Origin: an uncultured Eubacteriales bacterium
GTDB taxonomy: Bacteria; Bacillota; Clostridia; Oscillospirales; Acutalibacteraceae
Direction of reading: 5' to 3'
Assembly: GCA_934486895.1 (NCBI GenBank)
Contig: CAKSQZ010000005.1
Coordinates: forward strand, 15,351-79,350
DNA length: 64,000 nt
In this document: piece by piece, positions 9,701-17,059 of the stretch
Layout: each line of letters opens with the position of its first letter
How positions within the stretch are numbered: the first letter of the stretch is position 1
Notes under the pieces: model-generated
What the model was told of the DNA's origin: nothing
Seen by the model: the letters and a program-made list of their open reading frames with translations, nothing else
Database searches by the model: none
Program-made: the position numbers and the translations under genes

Positions 9701-10810
9701 ATGAGGATTTTAAAGATTTTATCGGCGGCAACCGCTGCCGCAATCATTTCCGCAGTGATTCCCTTCTCAGCTTACGCCGTTTCAAACGAACAGTATATAT
9801 ATAATTTTCTGACTACAAAGATCGGATTTAACACGGCTGCCGCGTGCGGCGTGCTTGCGAATATTGAGAAAGAATCCAATTTCAATCCCGATCTGAAAGA
9901 ATACGGCTACACATGGGACGAGGGCTGCGGCTACGGTATCTGCCAATGGACAAATTATCCGAGAGCCTCAGGCAAAGGCAACCGCACCGATCTTGTTAAC
10001 TGGTGCAACAGTAATGGTTATAATTACAAATCGCTTGAAGGGCAGCTTCAGTTTTTAAAATATCATCTGAGCACAAGCTATCATTACAACCGTGTCACAA
10101 AGAAGCTGCTCCAGCTGCCCAACACATCTGACGGAACTTATCAGGCGGGTTACATATGGTGCTATTACTATGAGATACCGGCCGGTTACAACACGGGTGT
10201 CTCGGAGGCTCGCGGAAACTATGCGGTCAACAACTACTGGTATAAGTACAGCGGGCAGTCAAGACCCACAGGGCAATACAAAGTGACTGCCGACCCTTAT
10301 CTTAATATCCGCAAAGAGCCGAATACCTCTTCGTCTGTTATAGGAAAGGTTTATCTTAACACCGTTGTCACTGTGACACAAATCTCGAATAACTGGGCTA
10401 AAATCACATACAACGGCGTTACAGGTTGGTGCAGCATGGGATATATGACGCTTGTGCAGGCGGCAACAACCACGACCACGACAAAGAAAACCACGACCAC
10501 GACCACAACAAAGAAAACTACAACCACAACAACCACAACAACCACAACAACGACAAAGGCAACTACCGCCACAACAACGACAACAACTGCTGCGACACCT
10601 GTTCTGTCGGGCGATGTCAATTCAAACGGTATTGTCAATCTTGCTGATGCCAGGCTGTTGATCAAATATATTGCAAGCGGAGAACTGCCGTTTGGGGCAA
10701 ATCTTAAGAACTGCGATGTAGACCTGGACGGTGTTGTGACACTTGCCGATGCAAGACAACTTATTATGATTATTGCCAGCAACGAAGGAGACTTGATACT
10801 GACTGTTTGA
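9701..10810 (+). CDS. Secreted dockerin-bearing lysozyme (phage-tail-lysozyme type, SH3, dockerin I)
   Basis: An exported peptidoglycan hydrolase built for cellulosome attachment. Order: signal peptide (MRILKILSAATAAAIISA.. to about residue 28, cleavage near AYA); a phage-tail-lysozyme-like domain (about 30-185) with AACGVLANIEKESNFNP and GYGICQWTNYPRA motifs, in which the IEKESNF Glu is the likely catalytic acid; a bacterial SH3 domain (about 190-250, YLNIRKEPNTSSSVIGKV); a Thr-rich linker; and a type I dockerin with two Ca-binding repeats (GDVNSNGIVNLADARLLIKYI and CDVDLDGVVTLADARQLIMII). The ATG at 9701 is chosen over a TTG three codons earlier because TTAAGG lies 10 nt before it. Binding to a cohesin is inferred; no scaffoldin is in the window. 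Confidence 0.88.
   Translation: MRILKILSAATAAAIISAVIPFSAYAVSNEQYIYNFLTTKIGFNTAAACGVLANIEKESNFNPDLKEYGYTWDEGCGYGICQWTNYPRASGKGNRTDLVNWCNSNGYNYKSLEGQLQFLKYHLSTSYHYNRVTKKLLQLPNTSDGTYQAGYIWCYYYEIPAGYNTGVSEARGNYAVNNYWYKYSGQSRPTGQYKVTADPYLNIRKEPNTSSSVIGKVYLNTVVTVTQISNNWAKITYNGVTGWCSMGYMTLVQAATTTTTTKKTTTTTTTKKTTTTTTTTTTTTTKATTATTTTTTAATPVLSGDVNSNGIVNLADARLLIKYIASGELPFGANLKNCDVDLDGVVTLADARQLIMIIASNEGDLILTV
10466..10594 (+). repeat. Thr-codon repeat tract encoding the lysozyme linker
   Basis: Imperfect tandem ACC/ACA/ACG triplets, interrupted by AAG-AAA-containing units (TTTKKTTTTTTKKTTTT), encode about 43 residues of Thr-rich linker. Such linkers are typical of cellulosomal proteins and probably O-glycosylated. 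The tract could expand or contract by slippage in whole codons. Confidence 0.85.
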
Positions 10811-10837
10811 TATTTTTAAAAAACATTTAAAAAGTGC

Positions 10838-10866
10838 TTGATTTTTCAGTGTGAACATGATATAAT
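10838..10866 (+). promoter_or_regulatory. rplS promoter
   Basis: TTGATT-N17-TATAAT, directly upstream of the structured rplS leader. Confidence 0.8.
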
Positions 10867-10879
10867 ATATAAGCTTTTG

Positions 10880-10990
10880 ATTTCACCGAACCTATTCGGC
10901 TGGGGTCAATGCGCGGGCTTACGCCCACACATTGAAGCGGGCGGTCCTCTGTGCAATGTTGCGCACGAACGCTTGAAATATTAAATAGGA
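10880..10990 (+). ncRNA. Candidate ribosomal protein L19 leader
   Basis: The ~110-nt untranslated leader of rplS folds well by eye: TCAATG/CATTGA (10906-10935) with an inner GGGC/GCCC stem, then AAGCG/CGCTT (10935-10974) enclosing a GTGC/GCAC hairpin. It ends at the AGGAGG of rplS. Firmicutes L19 genes are known to carry autoregulatory leaders (the Rfam L19 leader family); membership is an inference from position and foldedness, not an alignment. Confidence 0.55.
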
Positions 10991-11000
10991 GGACAATGAA

Positions 11001-11342
11001 ATGGACATGGTCAAAAATCTGACTCAGGGTCAGCTCAAGGAGAACGCTCCTGAAGTTACCGTAGGCGCTACCGTTAAGGTATACGTTAAGATCCGCGAGG
11101 GTGAGAAATCCAGAATCCAGCTTTTCGAGGGCACGATCATTGCTGTCAACGGAACAGGAATTGCTAAGACTTTCACTGTAAGAAAAATCGCTTACGGCGT
11201 TGGTATTGAAAGAGTTTTCCCCGTTCACTCGCCTAATGTTGAAAAGGTTGAGGTAGTCAGTTACGGTAAGGCTCGCAGAAGCAAGCTCTATTATCTGCGC
11301 GATCGCGTCGGTAAGGCTGCTAAGCTTAAGCAGAAGCTGTAA
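11001..11342 (+). CDS. rplS: 50S ribosomal protein L19
   Basis: Structural protein of the large subunit located at the 30S-50S interface. The 113-residue sequence matches L19 throughout: VGATVKVYVKIREGEKSRIQLFEGTIIAVNGTGIAKTFTVRK, then the conserved GVGIERVFPVHSP and ARRSKLYYLRDRVGKAAK. AGGAGG lies 8 nt before the ATG. It has its own promoter, leader and terminator, so it is monocistronic here rather than at the end of the common rpsP-rimM-trmD-rplS operon. Confidence 0.98.
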   Translation: MDMVKNLTQGQLKENAPEVTVGATVKVYVKIREGEKSRIQLFEGTIIAVNGTGIAKTFTVRKIAYGVGIERVFPVHSPNVEKVEVVSYGKARRSKLYYLRDRVGKAAKLKQKL

Positions 11343-11351
11343 ATCAAAACA

Positions 11352-11395
11352 AAAACAAGCTGTATCTATTGCGGATACAGCTTGTTTTTTATTAT
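11352..11395 (+). terminator. Intrinsic terminator of rplS
   Basis: Sixteen-base-pair stem (AAAAACAAGCTGTATC / GATACAGCTTGTTTTT) with a 7-nt loop, then T-rich sequence. Confidence 0.92.
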
Positions 11396-11397
11396 GA

Positions 11398-11520
11398 AAA
11401 AAGCCCCCTATAAAAGGGGCCGCCGGCCGATGGCAGGGAAGCTTCATCGACCGGCAGAAGGGAAATATATAGATGTAACAAGACAGCAAATCAATTATGG
11501 TAGGACTTTATCCTTACCGT
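11398..11520 (-). ncRNA. Candidate small RNA with its own promoter and terminator
   Basis: Read on the minus strand, this ~123-nt segment starts just after a TATAAT box, opens with a hairpin (GGTAAGGA/TCCTACC, one bulge, plus coordinates 11499-11518), runs through about 40 AU-rich nt, forms an 11-bp helix (GCCGGTCGATG/CATCGGCCGGC, arms 11422-11432 and 11445-11455) and ends in a GCCCC/GGGGC hairpin followed by a U-run. No ORF of note is present. It lies downstream of the hydrogenase operon and converges with rplS. It matches no RNA family that I recognise. Confidence 0.6.
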
Positions 11521-11526
11521 GATTTC

Positions 11527-11555
11527 ATTATAGCATACTGCTTTTTTATTTGCAA
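11527..11555 (-). promoter_or_regulatory. Promoter of the candidate small RNA
   Basis: Minus-strand TTGCAA-N17-TATAAT with an extended -10 (TGC before TATAAT). It lies in the intergenic space after the hydrogenase stop, where no protein gene starts. Confidence 0.7.
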
Positions 11556-11593
11556 ATGCATTTTTTGCAATCCTGATATGTTTTTACAGCATA

Positions 11594-13021
11594 TCATATG
11601 TTGGTAACACGAATCGCGTCGGTAATCGTCTTTTCCATTGCGAGCCTGCCGTATTTATCGACATCAGCCTTATTCTTATCGCCGTGTGTGAGGCAGCCTG
11701 CGCCGCCGATACAGCCGCCTGTGCAAGCCATGCCCTCGATAAAGTTGGAAGCCGATCTGCCCTTAGACGCTTTCAAAAGCTCAATCCTGCAAGCGGCAAT
11801 ACCGTCACACGATACGGGCTTGAGCTCGAAATCATCGATTCCCTGCTCTTTGAGCGCCTGGGCGACAGCATCGGAAAGACCGCCGCTGCGGGCAAAAATT
11901 CTGCCGTAGTACGAAGCGTTATCAAGTGCGGTTTCAGAAAGCTCGGTGAGATCCATATCTCTGCTGTCAAACAGCGCCTGAAGCTCCTCAAAGGTTATAA
12001 CACTATCGATATACTTTGAGACCTCGGGCTTCTGGAATTCCATTTTCTTTGCCGTACACGGACCGATGAAAACGATCTTTGAATTCGGAGTTGTTTCCTT
12101 GATATATTTCGCGATCATTGCCATAGGCGAAAGATTATGCGAGATCTTATCATTGAGCTCGGGGAAGCTCTTGTGGATATAGTCCACAAATGCAGGGCAG
12201 CAGGAGCTTGTGAGGAAGCCTTTTTCCGCAAGCTCGCGAGATTCTGAATAAGCGACCATATCTGCTCCGAGAGCTGCCTCGACGACATGGTAAAAACCGA
12301 GCTGTTTAATACCCTCGATGACCTGACCGAGCTTTGCATAGATGAACTGACTCGAAATACTCGGAGCGACAACGGCATAAAGCTTATATTTTTTATTATC
12401 CTCGCTGCCCTTTATAAGGTCGATAACATCGAGAATGAATGACTTATCGGTGAGCGCACCCCACGGGCACTGATAAACGCAGGCGCCGCAGGAAATACAC
12501 TTATCATTATCGATTTTAGCCGCGCCGTCCTCAGCCATTGAGATAGCGTTTATCTTGCAGGCGGACTCGCACGGACGCATACGGTTTGCGATAGCGGAAT
12601 ACGGGCAGACAGCCGCGCATCTGCCGCAGTTTACGCATTTCGATTTATCGATATGTGCTTTCTGATGTTCATCAAAACTGATAGCATCTCTCGGGCAAAC
12701 ATCCTCGCAGCGGTGAGCAAGACAGCCGCGGCACGAATCTGTGACTGTGTATCCGCCGGCGGGACATTCATCGCAAGCGATATCGATTACTTCAATGACA
12801 TTCGGGTTTTTCTTATCTCCGCCCATTGCTATTTTGATACGCTCGGAGAGAATTGCACGTTCTTTATAAACGCAGCAACGCATGGTCGATTCCTTGCCGG
12901 GGATCAGCTCTTTCGGAATGTCTACAATAGACTCCTTGAGATCGCCGTTCCAGTGGTGTCTGGCAACCTCTCTTAGCACCTTATATTTTAGATGCTGTAC
13001 CTTTGTGTCAAATTTTCTCAT
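11594..13021 (-). CDS. Group B [FeFe] hydrogenase
   Basis: Iron-only hydrogenase that would exchange electrons between ferredoxin and protons. The 475-residue protein has an N-terminal region rich in Fe-S motifs (C97-C100-C105-C109, C129-C132-C135-C139, C151/C155, C175-C178-C181-C185), then the H-cluster domain with motifs TSSCCPAF (271-278), GPCTAKKME (320-328) and MACTGGCIGGAG (431-442). TSCCPAF rather than TSCCPGW, and GPC in place of MPC, point to the group B class rather than the classical fermentative enzyme. It starts 21 nt after the phosphatase stop, with GGAGGAAA upstream. The cluster resembles the hfs locus described in Thermoanaerobacterium, where the hydrogenase of this type is the catalytic one. 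Confidence 0.85.
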   Translation of the reverse strand: MRKFDTKVQHLKYKVLREVARHHWNGDLKESIVDIPKELIPGKESTMRCCVYKERAILSERIKIAMGGDKKNPNVIEVIDIACDECPAGGYTVTDSCRGCLAHRCEDVCPRDAISFDEHQKAHIDKSKCVNCGRCAAVCPYSAIANRMRPCESACKINAISMAEDGAAKIDNDKCISCGACVYQCPWGALTDKSFILDVIDLIKGSEDNKKYKLYAVVAPSISSQFIYAKLGQVIEGIKQLGFYHVVEAALGADMVAYSESRELAEKGFLTSSCCPAFVDYIHKSFPELNDKISHNLSPMAMIAKYIKETTPNSKIVFIGPCTAKKMEFQKPEVSKYIDSVITFEELQALFDSRDMDLTELSETALDNASYYGRIFARSGGLSDAVAQALKEQGIDDFELKPVSCDGIAACRIELLKASKGRSASNFIEGMACTGGCIGGAGCLTHGDKNKADVDKYGRLAMEKTITDAIRVTNI

Positions 13022-13042
13022 AAATTTTCCTCCTAAAAACGA

Positions 13043-14224
13043 TCAAAAATAGCTGACCTTGATTCGTTTGCCCATCTTTTTAAGGCACTCGGTGAGTTCT
13101 TCGACCAAGCGCATTTTGATATTGAAGTTTATCGGCAGATCGGGGTTTTGATGAGCGGGGTTGATGGCTCTGCCGACAAAGAAGTTAATATCGGTTGCTT
13201 CTTCAAACAACATCCTTGCGATTTTTGAAGCACCGTCCTGCGAGGTACTCCACTTCTCATAAAGATTGTTATCCGCAAGATAGTTCTTTGCATATTCAAG
13301 CACGCGGTTGATAGTTATAACACCTTCTGTTACAAGGTCTGCACCTTCAAGCTCCGCGATAGGCGGAATGACGGGATCGGCAAACTGCAAAGTCGGCTTC
13401 AGCGGCTTTTTAAGAAAGTCCGCCGCAATAGTTGAAGTCGAACCGCCGCAGATGATATGCTTGCCCTGCTTTCCGAAAAACAGCGACATCATTTTATGGC
13501 AGTCGTCGCGATTGGACGGAGGCCCGATGATAAGGTTCATCGGCTCTCTGCGGCGAATGCGGACGGTTACTACCGTTGCATCGTCGCCCGGTTTGCCGTC
13601 ATACAGGCGGTCGCACTCATCGAGCAGAATAGCTGTCAGCGTTTTGGCGGTGAAGCCTATGCCGCTGAAAGTTTCGAGAAAGGAAACAATGTCTTCCCTT
13701 TTCCAGCCGAAATTATAAATATTTCCGACTCCGGCATGTTCAACGCCGTCCGAAAAAGCGATAAATGTATCGTTTTCCTGAATATAAAGCTCGCTTCTTG
13801 TTATTTTTTTGCCCTCGATATATGTAGCGGTCGAGGGCAGATCGCAATACTTACCGTCCCTGAACAGCACGACGTTCGGGCTGTCGTACTGGATTATCTC
13901 AGCTTTGCGGTTTTTAACAATGCGGATAACGGTGAATGTGGAATATGCCACATGGCGCACCGAGCAGACAGGAAGCGTCTGCACTATGGTTGCAACGGCA
14001 TCCTCCAGCTTTAAGCCTGACGCGAGCATTGTGGACAATATCTTGGATGTCAGTGTTGAGAGAATACACGCTTTAACACCGCTTCCGAGTCCGTCGGCAA
14101 GCACGATGACGGTTGAATTATCATCCTGCGGGACGACCTCGACATGGTCGCCGCAAAGCTGTTCACCCTCATGGTTTATGCTCATATAGCCAATGTCGGC
14201 GCAAAGATCATTCATCATGCTCAT
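13043..14224 (-). CDS. SpoIIE-family PP2C-type protein phosphatase of the hydrogenase operon
   Basis: A 393-residue Mg/Mn-dependent Ser/Thr phosphatase-like protein. The N-terminal ~235 residues carry PP2C/SpoIIE motifs: VIVLADGLGSG (metal-binding Asp), IAFSDGVEHAG, and KPGDDATVVTVRI. The remaining ~155 residues (IIGPPSNRDDCHKMM onward, including ICGGSTSTIAADFL) form a second domain seen with these hydrogenase-linked phosphatases. Its start overlaps the end of the sensory hydrogenase gene by 17 bp, indicating translational coupling. By context it is expected to relay a redox or H2 signal from the PAS-hydrogenase, by dephosphorylating an unknown partner; no kinase or anti-sigma partner is adjacent. 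Confidence 0.85.
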   Translation of the reverse strand: MSMMNDLCADIGYMSINHEGEQLCGDHVEVVPQDDNSTVIVLADGLGSGVKACILSTLTSKILSTMLASGLKLEDAVATIVQTLPVCSVRHVAYSTFTVIRIVKNRKAEIIQYDSPNVVLFRDGKYCDLPSTATYIEGKKITRSELYIQENDTFIAFSDGVEHAGVGNIYNFGWKREDIVSFLETFSGIGFTAKTLTAILLDECDRLYDGKPGDDATVVTVRIRRREPMNLIIGPPSNRDDCHKMMSLFFGKQGKHIICGGSTSTIAADFLKKPLKPTLQFADPVIPPIAELEGADLVTEGVITINRVLEYAKNYLADNNLYEKWSTSQDGASKIARMLFEEATDINFFVGRAINPAHQNPDLPINFNIKMRLVEELTECLKKMGKRIKVSYF

Positions 14225-15887
14225 GCGGCATAGACTCCTTTAACTTTGTAAGCGCGATCTTGGTCTCGGCGGCGGTTTCTCCGAGCAGAGACGCGATCTC
14301 CTGAACGATACGCATCTGCTTATCAACGACCTTATCGGCAACCTGTGCTGTTTGTGCAGCAAGCTGTTCCTTACGCTTTTTCTCATCTTCTTCCTCGGTT
14401 ACATCACGGAGAATAGAGATCAGAATATGCGATGAACGGTCACAGATAATAGTCTGCTCGAAATATTTTTTATATTCGGCATAATAATCGCGCTTTTCGT
14501 TTATGCCGATGCCGGTCTCGATAGCGTCCAAAAACGGGGTCGGATCAAGTATTCTGATGACCTGATCGCCGAGGACATCCGACTGCGTTGCAATATGAAG
14601 CATTTTCATTGCCGCGCGGTTGACTTGCTGAACCTCAAGGTCTTCATTAACAACGATAATACCGTTAGGTGTGTTGTTGAGGATATTATTCGAGAAGCGC
14701 TCGGATTTCTCCATGAGGTAAGGCAGGCACATGCTGATGTCCGCTTTGCCGCGGCAGACGGCGATCGCCTTGTCGCGGCAGGAATCATAACCGCACGAGC
14801 CGCAATTCAAGCAGTCCTCCGGCTTATTCTTGCCCATTTTCTTAAGAGCTTCATTTATCTCCGCTTCGCTCGGCATGACCTGCGGACAGCCGATATAAGA
14901 ACGGTATTTTCTGAGGGTTTCGGGGGCGACCTCAGCGACATCGAAATCCTCATTTCCGGCATAATCGGTTATTTCTTTATAATGTCTCACCGGCGAATTA
15001 CGGTATTTCTCCATGACAGGGCCGCCGATACAGCTTCCCGCGCAAGCCGACATTTCGATAAAGCAATGGTGAACACTGCCCGACTTTATATCTTCAAGCG
15101 CGGATTTGCAGTTTTCAACACCGTCAACCGCGAGATATGTATACGATTTTTCGCTGCAATTCATTGTTTTGAGAATTCCGCCGACTGTGGGGAAAAGTCT
15201 CGCTTTGGACTGCTCACTGCTGTCCGGCACGCTATCGACGGTTATACCGGCTTCCCTGAGCATTGTGGCAAGCTCTTTGAAGGTGATAACAGCATCGACA
15301 ACGCCGTTGTCGGCTTCGTCCTTCTTGGAGAGGCACGGACCGATGAAAACTGTTTTCGCATCGGGATAGCGGCGCTTGATGTCGAGGCAATGTGCCTGCA
15401 TAGGCGATACTACCGGAGCAAGATATTCCGCAAGCTCTGGATAGTATTTACCGATAAGCAGATTAACCGAATGACAGCAGGAAGAGATGATTATATCCTG
15501 AGTGCCCTCGGATAAAATGCGATCATACTCACGCTTAACGAGAGTTGCACCGATCGCAGTCTCTTCGACATCGGCAAAGCCGAGCTTTTTAAGAGCAACT
15601 GTCAGCGAATCGATACCGCTGCCCTCGAAATATGCGATAAACGACGGTGCAACACTTGCGATGACGGGTTTATCTCCAGAAAGCAGGACATTGACAATAC
15701 CGATCTCATCCACGATCTCCTTGGCATTCTGCGGGCAAACGACAAAGCACTGGCCGCACAGGATACATTCTTCCGGAACAATATGCGCCTGATTGCCCGA
15801 AAACTTAATCGATTTGACGGGACAATGACGAATACATTTATAGCAATTTTTACAGTTGGACTTTTTAAGCTTTAAAAACTCAGCCAT
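14208..15887 (-). CDS. Sensory [FeFe] hydrogenase with PAS domain (group C, HydS-like)
   Basis: A 559-residue putative redox/H2 sensor. Order: two [4Fe-4S] ferredoxin motifs (C12-C15-C18-C22 and C41-C44-C47-C51), H-cluster domain with SSCCHS (135-140), GPCLSKKDE (183-191) and SACAGSCIGGP (280-290), a Cys-rich Fe-S module (C359, C362, C365, C370, C378, C387), a PAS domain (about 400-497) and a C-terminal coiled coil (498-555). The PAS and lost consensus residues in the H-cluster motifs mark the sensory class. The start is set at the ATG preceded by AAAGGAGTG; an upstream in-frame extension lacks support. No kinase domain is fused; the overlapping phosphatase gene is the presumed output. Confidence 0.85.
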   Translation of the reverse strand: MAEFLKLKKSNCKNCYKCIRHCPVKSIKFSGNQAHIVPEECILCGQCFVVCPQNAKEIVDEIGIVNVLLSGDKPVIASVAPSFIAYFEGSGIDSLTVALKKLGFADVEETAIGATLVKREYDRILSEGTQDIIISSCCHSVNLLIGKYYPELAEYLAPVVSPMQAHCLDIKRRYPDAKTVFIGPCLSKKDEADNGVVDAVITFKELATMLREAGITVDSVPDSSEQSKARLFPTVGGILKTMNCSEKSYTYLAVDGVENCKSALEDIKSGSVHHCFIEMSACAGSCIGGPVMEKYRNSPVRHYKEITDYAGNEDFDVAEVAPETLRKYRSYIGCPQVMPSEAEINEALKKMGKNKPEDCLNCGSCGYDSCRDKAIAVCRGKADISMCLPYLMEKSERFSNNILNNTPNGIIVVNEDLEVQQVNRAAMKMLHIATQSDVLGDQVIRILDPTPFLDAIETGIGINEKRDYYAEYKKYFEQTIICDRSSHILISILRDVTEEEDEKKRKEQLAAQTAQVADKVVDKQMRIVQEIASLLGETAAETKIALTKLKESMPHEHDE

Positions 15888-15965
15888 AAAGTCACTCCTT
15901 TCTTGAGTGGAAAAAACGGCGCAGTTAAACAAAGGGCAGCCCGCGGCCGCCCTTTGCAATAAGCT

Positions 15966-16208
15966 TTAATTAACTGCCGGAAGGATCTCTTTTTCAAAAA
16001 ACTCCTGAACAGTCTCGGGAGATACCGAAAATTCCTTATCATCGATCGTGACATTAACGCCGGTCTGACATTTGCCCATGCAAAATGTTCCCGAAAGTTC
16101 AACCTTATCTTTCAAATCATTATCTGCGATAAGATTCTGAAGCTGTTCGACTACCTGGCGCGAACCTTTAAGATGGCAGGAGCTTCCGATACAAATAGTT
16201 ACTTTCAT
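15966..16208 (-). CDS. Thioredoxin-like [2Fe-2S] ferredoxin (NuoE-like)
   Basis: An 80-residue single-domain electron carrier related to the NuoE/HoxE family. The four cluster ligands are visible as Cys6 and Cys11 (CIGSSC) and Cys43 and Cys47 (CMGKC). It is the first gene of the four-gene hydrogenase operon, about 80 nt ahead of the sensory hydrogenase, and probably passes electrons to or from one of the hydrogenases. The ATG is preceded by AAAGGAAC. Size equals that of stand-alone members of the family. Confidence 0.88.
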   Translation of the reverse strand: MKVTICIGSSCHLKGSRQVVEQLQNLIADNDLKDKVELSGTFCMGKCQTGVNVTIDDKEFSVSPETVQEFFEKEILPAVN

Positions 16209-16232
16209 TGCCTATGTTCCTTTCCCTTTTTT

Positions 16233-16281
16233 ATTATACACGACGGTGTCCGCGTGCGGCAATAAACCGAACGCGGGCACC
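16233..16281 (-). promoter_or_regulatory. Hydrogenase-operon promoter overlapping a hairpin
   Basis: Minus-strand TTGCCG-N18-TATAAT lies just upstream of the ferredoxin gene. The -35 and spacer fall inside a 12-bp inverted repeat (CGGTGTCCGCGT / ACGCGGGCACCG, 16242-16281) located after the kinase stop; it lacks a U-run in that direction, so it may act as an operator, or as a weak terminator that separates the kinase from the hydrogenase operon. Confidence 0.45.
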
Positions 16282-16289
16282 GATCTTTA

Positions 16290-17045
16290 TTATTCGTAAT
16301 CTACGACATTAACCCAACGAAGCAGGAATTCTCTCTCGTTTTCATTGCCCTTGACCGACTGCGAAGCAGCTACGATAGGCATCCATTTCTGGACATACTG
16401 CTTTGCAGTATCGCTCTTCTTGCAGAACAGATCAAGATAATCATCAGCGAGTTTCTTGTCGCCCGAGAGGCAGAACAGAAGATATGTTCTTGCAACATCG
16501 GCGGACGCATTTCCCTGTGTTGCGTGCGACCAGTCGATGATGTACGGAACGCCCTCTTCATTGATGATAATGTTTGAGGGGTTGAAGTCGCCGTGGCAGA
16601 CCTTCTTATGCTTCGGCATACCCTCAAGGCGGGTGTGCAGTTCATAACGGGTCGTAGCGTCAAGATCGGTTTCGCTGATCTTGCGGTTCATCTTGTCCTT
16701 CAGCTTGTTAAGAAGCGGAGCTGTGCGGGAATGAACATCCATCTGAAGATCAACAAACAGATTAAGATACTCATCTCTCTTTTCGGGGTTTTCAGCCATG
16801 AGCTGAGCGAGTGTCTTACCTCTGATGAACTCAGAGCGGATAGCCCATTTACCGTCGATCTTCATGACTTCGAGGATCTTCGGGATATTAAGACCGGTTT
16901 CCTCAACACGAGCCTGGTTAAGTGCTTCGTTGAGAACATCGGCTTTTGAAAAATCTTCATCAAAAACCTTGATGACTGTTTCGCCGTCACGGTAGATCGT
17001 TTTCGAGGTTCTTACCGCAATGACCTTATCTGCCTGAATACTCAT
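16290..17045 (-). CDS. APH-family phosphotransferase downstream of adhE
   Basis: A 251-residue kinase-like protein of the aminoglycoside phosphotransferase/choline kinase fold. The catalytic loop is CHGDFNPSNII (about 149-159; Asp is the base, Asn binds metal) and the metal-binding DFG-equivalent is YIIDWSHA (about 167-174). The nucleotide-binding lobe is short (TIYRDGETVIKVF with the ATP lysine). It starts 14 nt after adhE, with GGAGGG between, so it is probably cotranscribed. The substrate is unknown; nothing supports an antibiotic. A small metabolite or a fructosamine-like substrate is possible, but that is speculation. Confidence 0.8.
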   Translation of the reverse strand: MSIQADKVIAVRTSKTIYRDGETVIKVFDEDFSKADVLNEALNQARVEETGLNIPKILEVMKIDGKWAIRSEFIRGKTLAQLMAENPEKRDEYLNLFVDLQMDVHSRTAPLLNKLKDKMNRKISETDLDATTRYELHTRLEGMPKHKKVCHGDFNPSNIIINEEGVPYIIDWSHATQGNASADVARTYLLFCLSGDKKLADDYLDLFCKKSDTAKQYVQKWMPIVAASQSVKGNENEREFLLRWVNVVDYE

Positions 17046-17059
17046 TTATATAGCCCTCC

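Noticed and set aside
10466..10594. Short regular repeats that could be taken for a CRISPR or tandem-repeat array
   Set aside because: They are ACC/ACA/ACG Thr codons in frame with the lysozyme linker; no spacers and no cas genes.
12001..12650. TATCGATA copies inside the hydrogenase gene as regulatory sites
   Set aside because: They arise from Ile-Asp codons in coding sequence and are unpaired at the 14-bp spacing.
14595..15515. 306-codon plus-strand open frame
   Set aside because: Antisense to the sensory hydrogenase, whose Fe-S and H-cluster motifs are intact.
16290..17045. Aminoglycoside resistance gene
   Set aside because: Only the general APH fold motifs are present; context is fermentation, and nothing indicates an antibiotic substrate.
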